Positions 28,259 through 36,929 of a DNA stretch of 45,249 nucleotides are shown in pieces. Positions within the stretch are counted from its first letter, which is position 1; the number at the start of each line of letters is the position of its first letter. Where the stretch lies: contig JALOOM010000031.1 in the NCBI GenBank assembly GCA_025454395.1, forward strand, positions 1-45,249. The letters are read 5' to 3'. The position numbers and the translations under genes are program-made. The notes beneath the pieces were generated by a model. That model had not been told where the DNA came from. It saw only the letters and a list, made by a program, of their open reading frames with translations, and ran no database searches. This stretch comes from Elainella sp. Prado103 (GTDB lineage Bacteria; Cyanobacteriota; Cyanobacteriia; Elainellales; Elainellaceae).

Positions 28259-29149
28259 TTAAATTGCTTCAACGATTAGGCTGGGTAAAACCCGCTCCTG
28301 CAAGCGAGACTCGATCGCGCCTTTGAGGGTGGCAGTGCTGCTTTCGCAAGACCCACAGGCTCCCTTCAAAGTGACCAATACCCGATCGCCATCGACATCA
28401 TAGAGTTCGACATCGCCCCCGTCAGCCAGTAGGATCGGGCGAACTTCTTCGGTCAAGACTTGCTGGATCAGCTCGATTTTTTGAACAGTTGTTAAGGGGC
28501 GATTGGTACGCTCTTGAGCTGTGGCAAGTTCAGCTTCCAATTTGGCAGACATGGCATCCCGTTCGGTCTGCACGGCAGCAATAATATCTTCCAGATTGAC
28601 GAGGCAGGAACCACAGCCGCCCCCTGCTTTAACATAATGGGTGATTTCTTCCGGTGTCGTCAGGTTATTCTCAATCACAACACGGCGAATCCGGTTTTCG
28701 CTAATTCCAAAGCAGGCGCAGACTAATGCTCCTTCATCGTCCTCATGGGCTGCTACTTCGATGCCACGATATTTGTAAATAGCCGCTTCCAGCGCTTCTT
28801 GTCCCATCACGGAACAGTGCATTTTTGCTTCCGGCAAACCACCCAAATAGTCAGCAATCTCGCGGTTCGTGATGTTCAGGGCTTGATCCAGGGTTAATCC
28901 CTTGACTAATTCAGTTAATGCGGAAGAGGATGCGATCGCACTGGTACAGCCAAAGGTTTGGAAGGAAGCATCGAGAATTTGATCGGTTACGACTTCAATT
29001 TTCAGATGGAGTCTCAGGGCATCACCGCAAGCAATACTACCGACTTCGCCATAAACAACAGCAATCTCTGGATCATCACTCTGAGCGATCGCACCTTGAT
29101 TCTTCGGATTATAAAACAGATCCAGTACTTTCTCAGTGTAGTCCCACAT
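28259..29149 (-). CDS. nifU: Fe-S cluster scaffold protein NifU
   Basis: NifU assembles Fe-S clusters from NifS-derived sulfur for nitrogenase. The 296 residues show three modules: an IscU-like domain with Cys41, Cys68 and Cys112; a central [2Fe-2S] BFD-type domain with Cys144, 146, 179 and 182 (CACFG, GGGCGSC); and a C-terminal Nfu domain with Cys265 and Cys268 (KGACGSC). All three are complete. It follows nifS by 79 bp and precedes nifH by 213 bp. Confidence 0.97.
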   Translation of the reverse strand: MWDYTEKVLDLFYNPKNQGAIAQSDDPEIAVVYGEVGSIACGDALRLHLKIEVVTDQILDASFQTFGCTSAIASSSALTELVKGLTLDQALNITNREIADYLGGLPEAKMHCSVMGQEALEAAIYKYRGIEVAAHEDDEGALVCACFGISENRIRRVVIENNLTTPEEITHYVKAGGGCGSCLVNLEDIIAAVQTERDAMSAKLEAELATAQERTNRPLTTVQKIELIQQVLTEEVRPILLADGGDVELYDVDGDRVLVTLKGACGSCESSTATLKGAIESRLQERVLPSLIVEAI

Positions 29150-29228
29150 AATTGTTCACCAATAGTTGTTCGCCAATCATTAACAGGATCGTTCCAGCAA
29201 ATATTCACTAGCTCTCAACAAGCGAGAC

Positions 29229-30452
29229 TCAATGGGTCAATACCGCTTCTTGACGACCTTGGAGCCAGTCTGCTTCATCACTGTTAAAGGGAGACATTGC
29301 CCGTAAGCGATCGACAATTCCTGGCATCACCTCCACTACCCGATCAACTTCCGCTTCAGTGGTGAATCGAGATAGGCTAAATCGAATCGAGCCATGCAAA
29401 ATCGTGTAGGGTAAACCCATCGCTTGCAACACATGGGAGGGTTCGAGAGAACCAGAGGTGCAGGCAGAACCAGAGGAGGCGCAGATACCGTATTGATTCA
29501 GTGAGAACAGAATCGCTTCCCCTTCAATGAACTTAAAGCCGATATTGGTGGTGTTCGGGAGGCGTTTGGTGGGATGACCATTGACCTGACAGTTCTCGAT
29601 GCGGTTGAGCAGTCCTTGCTCTAGTCGATCGCGCAGTCGGGCTTCTCGTCCCAGATACTTCAGCTCAAAGTTAGCGATTTCGGCAGCTTTGCCCATGCCA
29701 ATGATTCCTGGCACATTTTCCGTACCTGCCCGTCGCCCACGTTCCTGATGACCACCAATCAGGAGTGGCCGGAAGCGGAAACCCCGTCTGACATATAATG
29801 CCCCAATGCCTTTCGGAGCATGGAGTTTATGCCCTGAAATGGTCATTAGATCGACGGTACTATGCTTCATATCCAGCGGCAGTTTGCCTGCTACCTGCAC
29901 CGCATCGACATGGAAGGTAGCTCCGTATTCTTTAGCAATCGCTCCAATTTGTTCGATCGGGAATACTACGCCGGTTTCATTGTTGGCATACATGGTAGTG
30001 ACCAGAGCAGTATTGCCCGTGATTGCAGCTTCTAGCTCCATCGGATCAATTAAGCCCTGAGCATCTACCGAGAGATAAGTGACGGTATATCCTTGCTTTT
30101 CTAATTGCTTGCAAAGATTGAGGACGCAAGCATGTTCGACTTGGGTGGTAATGATGTGGCGGCGATCGGGTTGAGCCGCCAGAGCTGCCCGAATTGCCGT
30201 ATTGTTGCCTTCCGTACCACAACTGGTGAAAATGACTTCCGAAGCTTCTGCCCCAAAGAGAAGTGCTACTTGCTCACGGGCTGCTTTCAGCGCTTTGCCA
30301 ACCTGTCCACCAAAGGTATGCATACTGGAGGGATTGCCATAATACTCCCCTAAATAAGGGAGGATTGCTTCAATCACAGCCGGATCAACCTTAGTGGTTG
30401 CATTATTATCCAAATAAATGACGGGGTGATCTCGATGGGTGGTGGTTTGCAT
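29229..30452 (-). CDS. nifS: Cysteine desulfurase NifS
   Basis: NifS is a PLP enzyme that takes sulfur from cysteine for NifU. Lys209 (SGHKLHAPKG) is the PLP Schiff-base residue and Cys331 (ASSGSACTSG) carries the persulfide. At 407 residues it is full length. The start has an AAGGAAG site. It lies 178 bp after nifB, where many cyanobacteria have fdxN; this spacer encodes no ferredoxin. Cysteine supply is probably boosted by NifP in the same cluster. Confidence 0.97.
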   Translation of the reverse strand: MQTTTHRDHPVIYLDNNATTKVDPAVIEAILPYLGEYYGNPSSMHTFGGQVGKALKAAREQVALLFGAEASEVIFTSCGTEGNNTAIRAALAAQPDRRHIITTQVEHACVLNLCKQLEKQGYTVTYLSVDAQGLIDPMELEAAITGNTALVTTMYANNETGVVFPIEQIGAIAKEYGATFHVDAVQVAGKLPLDMKHSTVDLMTISGHKLHAPKGIGALYVRRGFRFRPLLIGGHQERGRRAGTENVPGIIGMGKAAEIANFELKYLGREARLRDRLEQGLLNRIENCQVNGHPTKRLPNTTNIGFKFIEGEAILFSLNQYGICASSGSACTSGSLEPSHVLQAMGLPYTILHGSIRFSLSRFTTEAEVDRVVEVMPGIVDRLRAMSPFNSDEADWLQGRQEAVLTH

Positions 30453-30630
30453 GGTTCTTCCTTGCTTCAGACTACCAGTAGAGCTGCTGTTTGAGCGAGT
30501 GAGATGAGTAAATTGAAATGGGAAAAGGGATAAATCATGAGATTAGCGAGGGAAGATAGGAGAGATTAGTTTCTAAATACAAGTAAAAGTATCTAGGCTC
30601 AGAACCAACCCCTCCAACGGTTTGGGCTGC

Positions 30631-32136
30631 CTATACAGCTTGCACCGATCGGGCTCGATCGGCTTGTCCGATCATTGCCTGTTCCTGCACATAGCGGTCA
30701 TAATACTCACGCGCTACTTTTTCAATCACGTCGTAAGCTTCTACTACCTGTAATCCAGCATGCTGCAACTCTAACTTGGGACAATCACCCACTTTCGACA
30801 CTAAAACCGCTTTGCAGTCTGAGATGGCTTGGATGATGCCGGTGAGGGTGCCTTCTTCCCCATAACCACCCTGGCAGTAGTGATCGATCTTGCGGTGTCC
30901 GACAAACTTAGCATCATTGGCATCCACTTCGTAGATCATGAATTCTTTAGCATGACCGAAATGCTGGTTGACTAAGCCACCCCCTTTGGTCGCCACTGCA
31001 ACCAGAATTTTCAGACTGGGAACTACTTCTGCTGGTTTTACGGTTGCTTTGGTCTTTTGTACAGATTGCTTAGTCTTTTCGATCCCAGCATGAATTTTCT
31101 GCCGTTCTTCCAGATCATATTCTACTGGCATTGCCATGTATTTATCTTTCGTAAATTCCTGGGATCGATCTTCACCGAGTAATCCCACCGCATCAGCGCG
31201 ACATTGACGGCAATGGCGCATCATCCGCATGTTGCTCCCCGCACATTGATCTTGCAGGGCTTTCAGCTCTTTGGGGGTTGGCCCACGTTGACCGTTGAGT
31301 CCAAAGTAGGTGCCATGCTCCGGTGCTGAAATGAGCGGCATGATGTTGTGCAGAAACGCACCTTTCTCTCGGATCACCTGATCAACTTCCGCCAAGTGAT
31401 GATCGTTAATACCTGGAATCATCACTGAGTTGACTTTACAGAGAATGTCCGCTTCCTGAAGCGCCTGAAGTCCTTCCATTTGGCGTTCATGCAGGATTTG
31501 GGCAGCCTCCAAACCTTTGTAACGGCGGCGACGATAATGTACCCAGGGATAGATCTGAGCGCCGATCTCCGGATCCACCATATTAATCGTGATCGTGACA
31601 TGATCGACATTGAGCTGTTTGATCCGATCAACATGATCTGGCAGCATCAACCCGTTTGTAGAGAGGCAAAGTTTAATATCGGGTGCTTTGTCTGCAATCA
31701 ACTCAAAGGTGCGGAAAGTCTTTTCAGGATTTGCCAGGGGATCGCCAGGGCCAGCAATCCCTAATACAGTCATCTGGGGAATTTTTCCGGCAATCACCAA
31801 TGTCTTATGAGCCGCTTCTTCCGGGGTTAATAGTTCACTCACTACACCTGGACGACTTTCGTTCGCGCAATCATATTTGCGATTACAATAATTGCATTGA
31901 ATATTGCAGGCTGGTGCAACCGCAACATGCATTCTAGCGTAGTGATGATGCGCTTCTTCACTATAGCAAGGATGTTTTTCAATACGTTCACGCAAACGTT
32001 CATTCACTTCTGGCGTAGACCCAGTTTTGCTGCTGCAACCACAGCTACCCGATTGCTTCTGAGTGACCATATTTTGAGGATTCGAAGGATCCGTAACCGG
32101 AGGAGCAGACAAGGACGCGGCAGGTGGTGGTGTCAT
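30631..32136 (-). CDS. nifB: FeMo-cofactor biosynthesis protein NifB
   Basis: NifB is a radical SAM enzyme that fuses two [4Fe-4S] clusters with a carbide carbon to make NifB-co. The SAM-cluster motif CNIQCNYC uses Cys77, 81 and 84; further conserved cysteines include [12 protein letters not shown]-terminal NifX-like domain (about residues 385-480, [20 protein letters not shown]) may hold the product. At 501 residues it is the fused cyanobacterial/proteobacterial form. It is the first gene of nifBSUHDK, preceded by a leader of about 340 nt and the repeat-bearing promoter at 32479-32616. Confidence 0.98.
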   Translation of the reverse strand: MTPPPAASLSAPPVTDPSNPQNMVTQKQSGSCGCSSKTGSTPEVNERLRERIEKHPCYSEEAHHHYARMHVAVAPACNIQCNYCNRKYDCANESRPGVVSELLTPEEAAHKTLVIAGKIPQMTVLGIAGPGDPLANPEKTFRTFELIADKAPDIKLCLSTNGLMLPDHVDRIKQLNVDHVTITINMVDPEIGAQIYPWVHYRRRRYKGLEAAQILHERQMEGLQALQEADILCKVNSVMIPGINDHHLAEVDQVIREKGAFLHNIMPLISAPEHGTYFGLNGQRGPTPKELKALQDQCAGSNMRMMRHCRQCRADAVGLLGEDRSQEFTKDKYMAMPVEYDLEERQKIHAGIEKTKQSVQKTKATVKPAEVVPSLKILVAVATKGGGLVNQHFGHAKEFMIYEVDANDAKFVGHRKIDHYCQGGYGEEGTLTGIIQAISDCKAVLVSKVGDCPKLELQHAGLQVVEAYDVIEKVAREYYDRYVQEQAMIGQADRARSVQAV

Positions 32137-32478
32137 TGAGTGAACTTCCAGATATCAAAAGGACAAAACGCCAGCATGTGGCTGCCCCGCGAAAGAATGG
32201 AATCGCGTCTACCGATGCAAACTTACCTACATAAGTTAGAAACCCCGATACTGAATCGCTGAATCTGAATGATGGCAATCGAGGGGGGTGAAGGGTGCTA
32301 GTGTAGGCGCGACTCCATGTTAGACAAGGCGCTATCGCTCCTAGCTCTGTTCTTCCTGACCAAATCTGGGTTCTGGGATTTAGATTGAATTCAGATTTGA
32401 TTCGGAAGGGATGCAGGGCTTGACGTTAAAAGATTTATAGCAGGCGTTCGATCGCTGGTTTTGTGGTGACGGTGAATC

Positions 32479-32616
32479 GAACTTATTGGATTAATTGGTT
32501 CTGTACTAATTGCCTCAAACCCTGATGAAACCTGTCTCAGAAATTCTTTAAAGGGGAGGGGTATGAGTATTTAACGCCAGTGGGTTGAGTATTTACTGAT
32601 AGGGGCGCAAGTATTC
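32479..32616 (-). promoter_or_regulatory. nifB promoter with three 22-bp-spaced direct repeats (putative CnfR element)
   Basis: Read on the minus strand, GAATACTTGCGCCCCT starts at 32616, AAATACTCAACCCACT at 32594 and AAATACTCATACCCCT at 32572, exactly 22 bp apart. Sixty-six bp after the third start comes TTTGAG-N7-GTACAG (GTACAG at 32506-32501), then AATCCAATAAGTTC at 32492-32479. TTGAGG with ATTAAT 17 bp later could be -35 and -10 boxes. The same layout stands before nifP. CnfR is the likely binder by analogy with Leptolyngbya boryana. Confidence 0.8.
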
Positions 32617-33023
32617 ATGCACTCACCCCAAGAGCCCAACTACCAAGGCATCCAAATATTTTTGTGATCAGTTTGACCAAACTCAACTTGTACTCACCTT
32701 CCAGGCTTAGCCATGCCGATCGATCAACTTTCGGATCGTCACAGCACATGGCATGAATACCCATGAATACGACGAGTTGGAGCTGAGAATCACAATCGGC
32801 GCTGAAAGCTGGCGTTCAAGCACATCTATTCAGCGAGTACCGAATCTCTGAGCACAGACATCGGAATGAAGATTCTGTATCTAAAATAGCAATTTTTGGC
32901 GAATTTGCCATTATGTTTAGATTTTCTTAAGGGTATGGGGTTGTCAACAGCGAATGGAATTTATAGAATCAATCTCGTATCTATATATACAGAAACAGCC
33001 GCTTCGTTCAAGAAGATTCATCG

Positions 33024-33084
33024 TTTGAGTACAGATGAGTACAGGTTGATCTACTCAAAAACATGCACTAAAAATGTACTCAAA
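33024..33084. promoter_or_regulatory. 10-bp inverted repeat sharing the promoter core word
   Basis: TTTGAGTACA at 33024-33033 is the exact reverse complement of TGTACTCAAA at 33075-33084. Within it a second GAGTACAG (33037-33044) faces CTACTCAAA. The words TTTGAG and GAGTACAG also form the core of the nifP promoter downstream. It may be an extra regulator site or a stem-loop. Confidence 0.4.
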
Positions 33085-33118
33085 GCTTTGTCATAGGCGG
33101 ATTTAGCAGAAAGTTCTG

Positions 33119-33257
33119 AAATACTCGTGCCCTGCCCTGATAAATACCTGTACCCCACGACGAAAATACCCGTACCCCTGACCCGTAAAAAAATTGCGAT
33201 CATCAGCCAATCAGGCTTTGAGCGGCTGAGTACAGTTCTAATCAATCCAATAAGTTC
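33119..33257 (+). promoter_or_regulatory. nifP promoter with three 22-23-bp-spaced direct repeats (putative CnfR element)
   Basis: AAATACTCGTGCCCTG starts at 33119, AAATACCTGTACCCCA at 33142 and AAATACCCGTACCCCT at 33164. Sixty-six bp after the third start comes TTTGAG-N7-GTACAG (GTACAG at 33230-33235), then AATCCAATAAGTTC at 33244-33257, identical to the nifB side and at the same distance. TTGAGC with ATCAAT 17 bp later could be -35 and -10 boxes. The array spans 139 bp here and 138 bp before nifB. Confidence 0.8.
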
Positions 33258-33484
33258 TATCCACCTCAATTGCCCAATCACCCAAGTCAGCACCTGATAT
33301 AAGCAGGAGGAACAGCCCCTTCCTCTTGATGTTGCTGACCATGAGACTGCCCTCCCGTTTCCTCACTGCATTCTTCTCTCCATTGGTTCGTCTGCCTCGA
33401 ACAGCCCCTTGGTTGGAGTTACGGCTAGATCGGCAATTTTTTGGGCAGCAAGCCTGTCCAGAGGGTCAACAGGGGTTGCCTATC

Positions 33485-34177
33485 ATGAATACCCTCAGAA
33501 TGGCTTGGCAGGTCATTCAGTCCGATTTCCAGGTGATTTTCGATCGCGATCCAGCCGCTCGTCATTGGTTGGAGGTACTATTTTGCTATCCTGGCTTTCA
33601 CGCTCTGCTCCTACACCGGCTGGCTCATCTACTCCATCAACAAGGGATCGGGTTTATCCCTCGCTTGATTTCCCATCTGGGACGTGGGCTAACTGGCATT
33701 GAAATTCATCCCGGAGCCTCGATCGGTCGCGGCGTGTTCATCGATCATGGCATGGGGGTTGTCATCGGCGAAACGGCGATCGTTGGAGATCATACTCTGA
33801 TCTACCAGGGAGTCACCCTCGGCGGTACGGGCAAGGAAACGGGCAAACGTCATCCCACGGTGGGCAATCATGTCGTGATTGGGGCTGGGGCAAAAATCCT
33901 GGGCAACATTCAAATTGGCGACTATGCCCGTGTCGGAGCTGGCTCGATCGTACTGCAAGCAGTTCCAGAAGGCTGTACGGCCGTCGGGGTACCTAGCCGC
34001 AATCTTTGCCGTACCAATACGCAAACCAATCCTCTAGAGCATGGTCAACTACCGGATGCAGAAGCCGTTGTGATCCGTTCACTCGTCAGTCGAATTGAAC
34101 AACTAGAAGCCCAATTGGCAGTACTTCATACTGAGTCTGTCACTGTATCTCATCTTTCATGCTCTCGTCTTCCATAA
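33485..34177 (+). CDS. nifP: Serine O-acetyltransferase NifP (CysE family)
   Basis: NifP acetylates serine to O-acetylserine, raising cysteine supply for NifS-driven Fe-S assembly. Family similarity starts at [20 protein letters not shown], then [30 protein letters not shown] and [16 protein letters not shown], the left-handed hexapeptide helix with the catalytic His. I chose ATG at 33485 on that basis. The frame stays open upstream to TTG 33326/ATG 33329; AGGAGG at 33306-33311 lies before it but is spaced too far (14-17 nt) and sits in a GAGGAA/TTCCTC hairpin, so a longer form of up to 283 residues cannot be excluded. First gene of the plus-strand nif block. Confidence 0.92.
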   Translation: MNTLRMAWQVIQSDFQVIFDRDPAARHWLEVLFCYPGFHALLLHRLAHLLHQQGIGFIPRLISHLGRGLTGIEIHPGASIGRGVFIDHGMGVVIGETAIVGDHTLIYQGVTLGGTGKETGKRHPTVGNHVVIGAGAKILGNIQIGDYARVGAGSIVLQAVPEGCTAVGVPSRNLCRTNTQTNPLEHGQLPDAEAVVIRSLVSRIEQLEAQLAVLHTESVTVSHLSCSRLP

Positions 34178-34309
34178 TCTTATCTCTCATCTTTCATCAT
34201 CTCATCTCGTTCACAGTCCTGCTAGTTTGATTATTTTGAATTGGTCTATCATTGCAGTCACTAGCACAGTAATTTCGTTCACCTAAGCACCCCCCAAGAG
34301 GTTCCACCG

Positions 34310-34627
34310 ATGCAGCCTGCCCCACCCACTTCCATACCATTGTCTTCGATCGCGACTGCCTATTCACTCAATATCTCTCGGATCGATCGCTGGCTAGTTC
34401 ATCAGCGGCTACAAGAGCTGCAAATCAATGCTTGGTGTTTAGCGGATGGATCGATCTGGGCTGAAGTTCCATCTCCTGGGACTGCCCTTCTGATCCGCAG
34501 TGTGACACAGCAAGTCCTATCTCCTCGACCAGATCTCGTTCGCTGGCTCGATCGCTGTTGGGAGTTAAAGTTCGTTCAGGGTAGTTCCGCAATGCATTCC
34601 AACTTATATTCTCCTGGAGGTGCATGA
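34310..34627 (+). CDS. Asr1405/Asl0597-family nif-associated protein
   Basis: This 105-residue protein matches the small cyanobacterial family named after Anabaena Asr1405, whose gene also sits next to nifP. Conserved stretches are ISRIDRWLVHQRLQEL, CWCLADGSIWAEV-like (here AWCLADGSIWAEV) and LVRWLDRCW. The function is unknown. Its stop overlaps the start of the DUF2949 gene by 4 nt, so the pair is translationally coupled. Co-occurrence with nif genes suggests an accessory role. Confidence 0.8.
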   Translation: MQPAPPTSIPLSSIATAYSLNISRIDRWLVHQRLQELQINAWCLADGSIWAEVPSPGTALLIRSVTQQVLSPRPDLVRWLDRCWELKFVQGSSAMHSNLYSPGGA

Positions 34628-34818
34628 TGGTGTCATCTCACGATCACGGTCAGCTAATTCAGTTTTTGCAACATGACCTTGCCCTTTCTGATCAGGCAAT
34701 CACGATCGCACTGAAGCATCCGGATCGGGAGATTGCCCCTTTACAAATGATCTTATGGCAGTACGGTTTAATTACCATCGAACAGCTCAACCAGATTTTT
34801 GACTGGCTCTTAGATTAG
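34624..34818 (+). CDS. DUF2949 family protein, nif-associated
   Basis: This 64-residue helical protein has the DUF2949 pattern: LIQFLQHDLALSDQAITIAL and PLQMILWQYGLITIEQLNQI, ending FDWLL. The family is cyanobacterial and of unknown function. It is coupled to the Asr1405-like gene by a 4-nt overlap. ATG at 34624 or the next codon pair (ATGATG) could start it; the GGAGG at 34617-34621 favours the slightly later ATG at 34627. Confidence 0.82.
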   Translation: MMVSSHDHGQLIQFLQHDLALSDQAITIALKHPDREIAPLQMILWQYGLITIEQLNQIFDWLLD

Positions 34819-34880
34819 GTGGCTATTCACCTGAGGCGACTGTTCACCACCCACCCTTGCGTTCGATTAGGAGGTTTCGT

Positions 34881-35009
34881 ATGTTAACTACATTCGCTGT
34901 ACTCAGCTTATTTTTCTCCTTTACCATGACTTATATCTGCATAGTCGATCGGGCTATTGATTGGGTAAATACTCCATCTGGCACAGAAATTCACAAATCT
35001 AATTCCTAA
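34881..35009 (+). CDS. Small single-pass membrane protein (42 aa) in the nif block
   Basis: ATG at 34881 follows a strong TTAGGAGG site at an ideal distance. The 42 residues begin with a hydrophobic helix (MLTTFAVLSLFFSFTMTYIC) and continue with IVDRAIDWVN and a polar tail. No family is recognised. The position between DUF2949 and the Mo-nitrogenase C-terminal gene, with a better ribosome site than its neighbours, argues that it is expressed with the nif genes. Confidence 0.6.
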   Translation: MLTTFAVLSLFFSFTMTYICIVDRAIDWVNTPSGTEIHKSNS

Positions 35010-35114
35010 AAATTCTGCTTCTGGTTTCACTCTTAGCTCTTTCCTACTTTCACCTGATCGCCTCTGTTAATTTGTCTAGAGAATCCAAACTCGCCCTTCA
35101 ACCGTTCTAGACTT

Positions 35115-35429
35115 ATGCAACCAGCCCATTCTCTCTCTCCAGCCTACTCTCTTGCTCATAAACTATTTGCTCTGATTCTTGCACCCATTCGTAGTGGTCT
35201 TCATCAGATTCCTATCCACAGTTGCAACCTTGCTAAACTGATCTGTAAATTGATTCCACCTAGCTGTCCATTCGAACGAGATATTCGTCTATTAGGACAC
35301 CTACTTTTTCACATTCCGCCTTTGTGCAAGTTAAATCCACTCTATGACGACCTGATGTATCTTCGCTTACGAGCACTAACTTATCTCTCTGAAATCCAGG
35401 GAGAGGACATTACACCCTATCTGGGCTAG
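35115..35429 (+). CDS. Mo-dependent nitrogenase C-terminal domain protein
   Basis: This 104-residue protein matches the small cyanobacterial family called Mo-dependent nitrogenase C-terminus (PF06967): KLIPPSCPFERDIRLLGHLL, FHIPPLCKLNPLYDDLM and LRALTYLSE. It is not part of NifD or NifK here, and its role is unknown despite the name. It lies 60 bp upstream of nifE. The first 25 residues are less typical. Confidence 0.85.
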   Translation: MQPAHSLSPAYSLAHKLFALILAPIRSGLHQIPIHSCNLAKLICKLIPPSCPFERDIRLLGHLLFHIPPLCKLNPLYDDLMYLRLRALTYLSEIQGEDITPYLG

Positions 35430-35489
35430 TACTCACAATTGGTTTTCTTCTACTTATTTTTCCCTTCACCCCCCTAAAGGACTTGAGCC

Positions 35490-36887
35490 ATGAAAATGAC
35501 CCAAGGTAAGATTAACGAACTGCTCAGTGAATCGGCTTGCGAACACAATCACAAAAAGGATGGGAAGGGCAAAAATAAGTCTTGCACGCAGCAAGCCCAG
35601 CCTGGAGCTGCCCAAGGTGGCTGTGCTTTTGATGGAGCCATGATCGCCCTTGTACCCATCACCGATGTTGCCCATCTCGTCCATGGACCGATCGCCTGTT
35701 CTGGTAACTCCTGGGGGGGGCGCGGTAGCCTCTCATCCGGATCACAGCTCTACAAAATGGGATTTACCACTGATCTGAGCGAGAATGACGTGATTTTTGG
35801 CGGTGAAAAACGGCTCTACAAAGCAATTTTAGAGGTTCAACAGCAATATCATCCCGCTGCCGTCTTTGTCTATTCAACTTGCGTGACGGCACTGATTGGC
35901 GACGATCTAGATGCTGTCTGTCAGAAAGCAGCAGAAAAAACCGGCGTGCCCGTGATTCCAGTCAATTCACCTGGATTTATTGGCAGCAAAAATCTAGGTA
36001 ACCGGGTGGGAGGAGAAGCCCTACTCGAGTATGTTGTGGGTACAGCCGAACCAGACTACACCACACCCTACGATATTAATTTGATCGGCGAATACAATAT
36101 TGCTGGCGAAATGTGGGGAGTGCTGCCCTTATTTGAGAAACTCGGCATCCGGGTTTTGGCAAAAATTACGGGTGATGCGCGCTATCGGGAAGTCTGTTAT
36201 TCCCATCGGGCTAAGCTAAATGTGATGATCTGCTCTAAAGCGTTGATTAATATGGCCCGCAAGATGGAGGAACGGTATGGGATTCCCTATATTGAAGAAT
36301 CCTTCTATGGGGTTGAGGATGTCAATCGTTGCTTGCGAAATATTGCAAAGACGATCGGAGATGAGGCTTTACAAGCTAAAGTTGAAGAACTGATTTTGCA
36401 AGAAACAGCTCAGCTTGATCAAGCTTTAGCACTTTATCGCTCTAGATTAAAAGGCAAACGAGTAGTGCTCTATACGGGCGGTGTGAAAAGCTGGTCAATT
36501 ATTTCTGCTGCTAAAGATCTCGGCATGGAAGTCGTAGCAACTAGCACCAAGAAAAGCACAGCCGAGGATAAAGCTCGGATTCGTGAGTTATTAGGTGAAG
36601 AGGGGATCATGCTGGAAAAAGGCAATGCTCAAGAGCTACTGCGGGTCATTGCCCAAACTAAAGCCGATATGTTAATTGCCGGTGGACGTAATCAATACAC
36701 TGCTCTCAAAGCTAGAATTCCATTTCTAGATATTAATCAGGAACGTCATCATCCCTATGCCGGATATACTGGAATGATTGAGATGGCACGCGAGCTAGAT
36801 GAAGCCTTGCACAGTCCGATTTGGCAGCAGGTACGTCAGCCTGCTCCCTGGGATATCCCCACCGATCGATCGCTAGAACTTGAGTAA
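35490..36887 (+). CDS. nifE: FeMo-cofactor scaffold subunit NifE
   Basis: NifE forms the NifEN complex on which NifB-co matures to FeMo-cofactor. The 465 residues resemble NifD: cluster cysteines at 45 (GGCAFDGAM), 70 ([14 protein letters not shown]) and 131 ([12 protein letters not shown]), and Cys248 ([12 protein letters not shown]), equivalent to the cofactor-binding Cys250 of Azotobacter NifE. The NifD FeMo-co His is replaced, as usual. It is followed by nifN after 42 bp. Confidence 0.97.
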   Translation: MKMTQGKINELLSESACEHNHKKDGKGKNKSCTQQAQPGAAQGGCAFDGAMIALVPITDVAHLVHGPIACSGNSWGGRGSLSSGSQLYKMGFTTDLSENDVIFGGEKRLYKAILEVQQQYHPAAVFVYSTCVTALIGDDLDAVCQKAAEKTGVPVIPVNSPGFIGSKNLGNRVGGEALLEYVVGTAEPDYTTPYDINLIGEYNIAGEMWGVLPLFEKLGIRVLAKITGDARYREVCYSHRAKLNVMICSKALINMARKMEERYGIPYIEESFYGVEDVNRCLRNIAKTIGDEALQAKVEELILQETAQLDQALALYRSRLKGKRVVLYTGGVKSWSIISAAKDLGMEVVATSTKKSTAEDKARIRELLGEEGIMLEKGNAQELLRVIAQTKADMLIAGGRNQYTALKARIPFLDINQERHHPYAGYTGMIEMARELDEALHSPIWQQVRQPAPWDIPTDRSLELE

Positions 36888-36929
36888 ATCCATCGCAACA
36901 CCTTCACCTACCCTTTGAGAGCGTCACCC

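Larger units (their letters stand above)
32137..33484. other. Divergent nifB-nifP regulatory region
   Basis: This spacer of about 1.35 kb has no convincing gene. It holds the nifB promoter array (32479-32616), the nifP promoter array (33119-33257), an inverted repeat at 33024-33084, a GAATAC pair near 32755-32770, and a long nifB leader. Only the sequence around the two arrays is conserved between the two sides. Confidence 0.8.

Noticed and set aside
32896..33096. 66-codon open frame in the nifB-nifP spacer
   Set aside because: It crosses the inverted repeat at 33024-33084, has no good ribosome site and no recognisable protein character.
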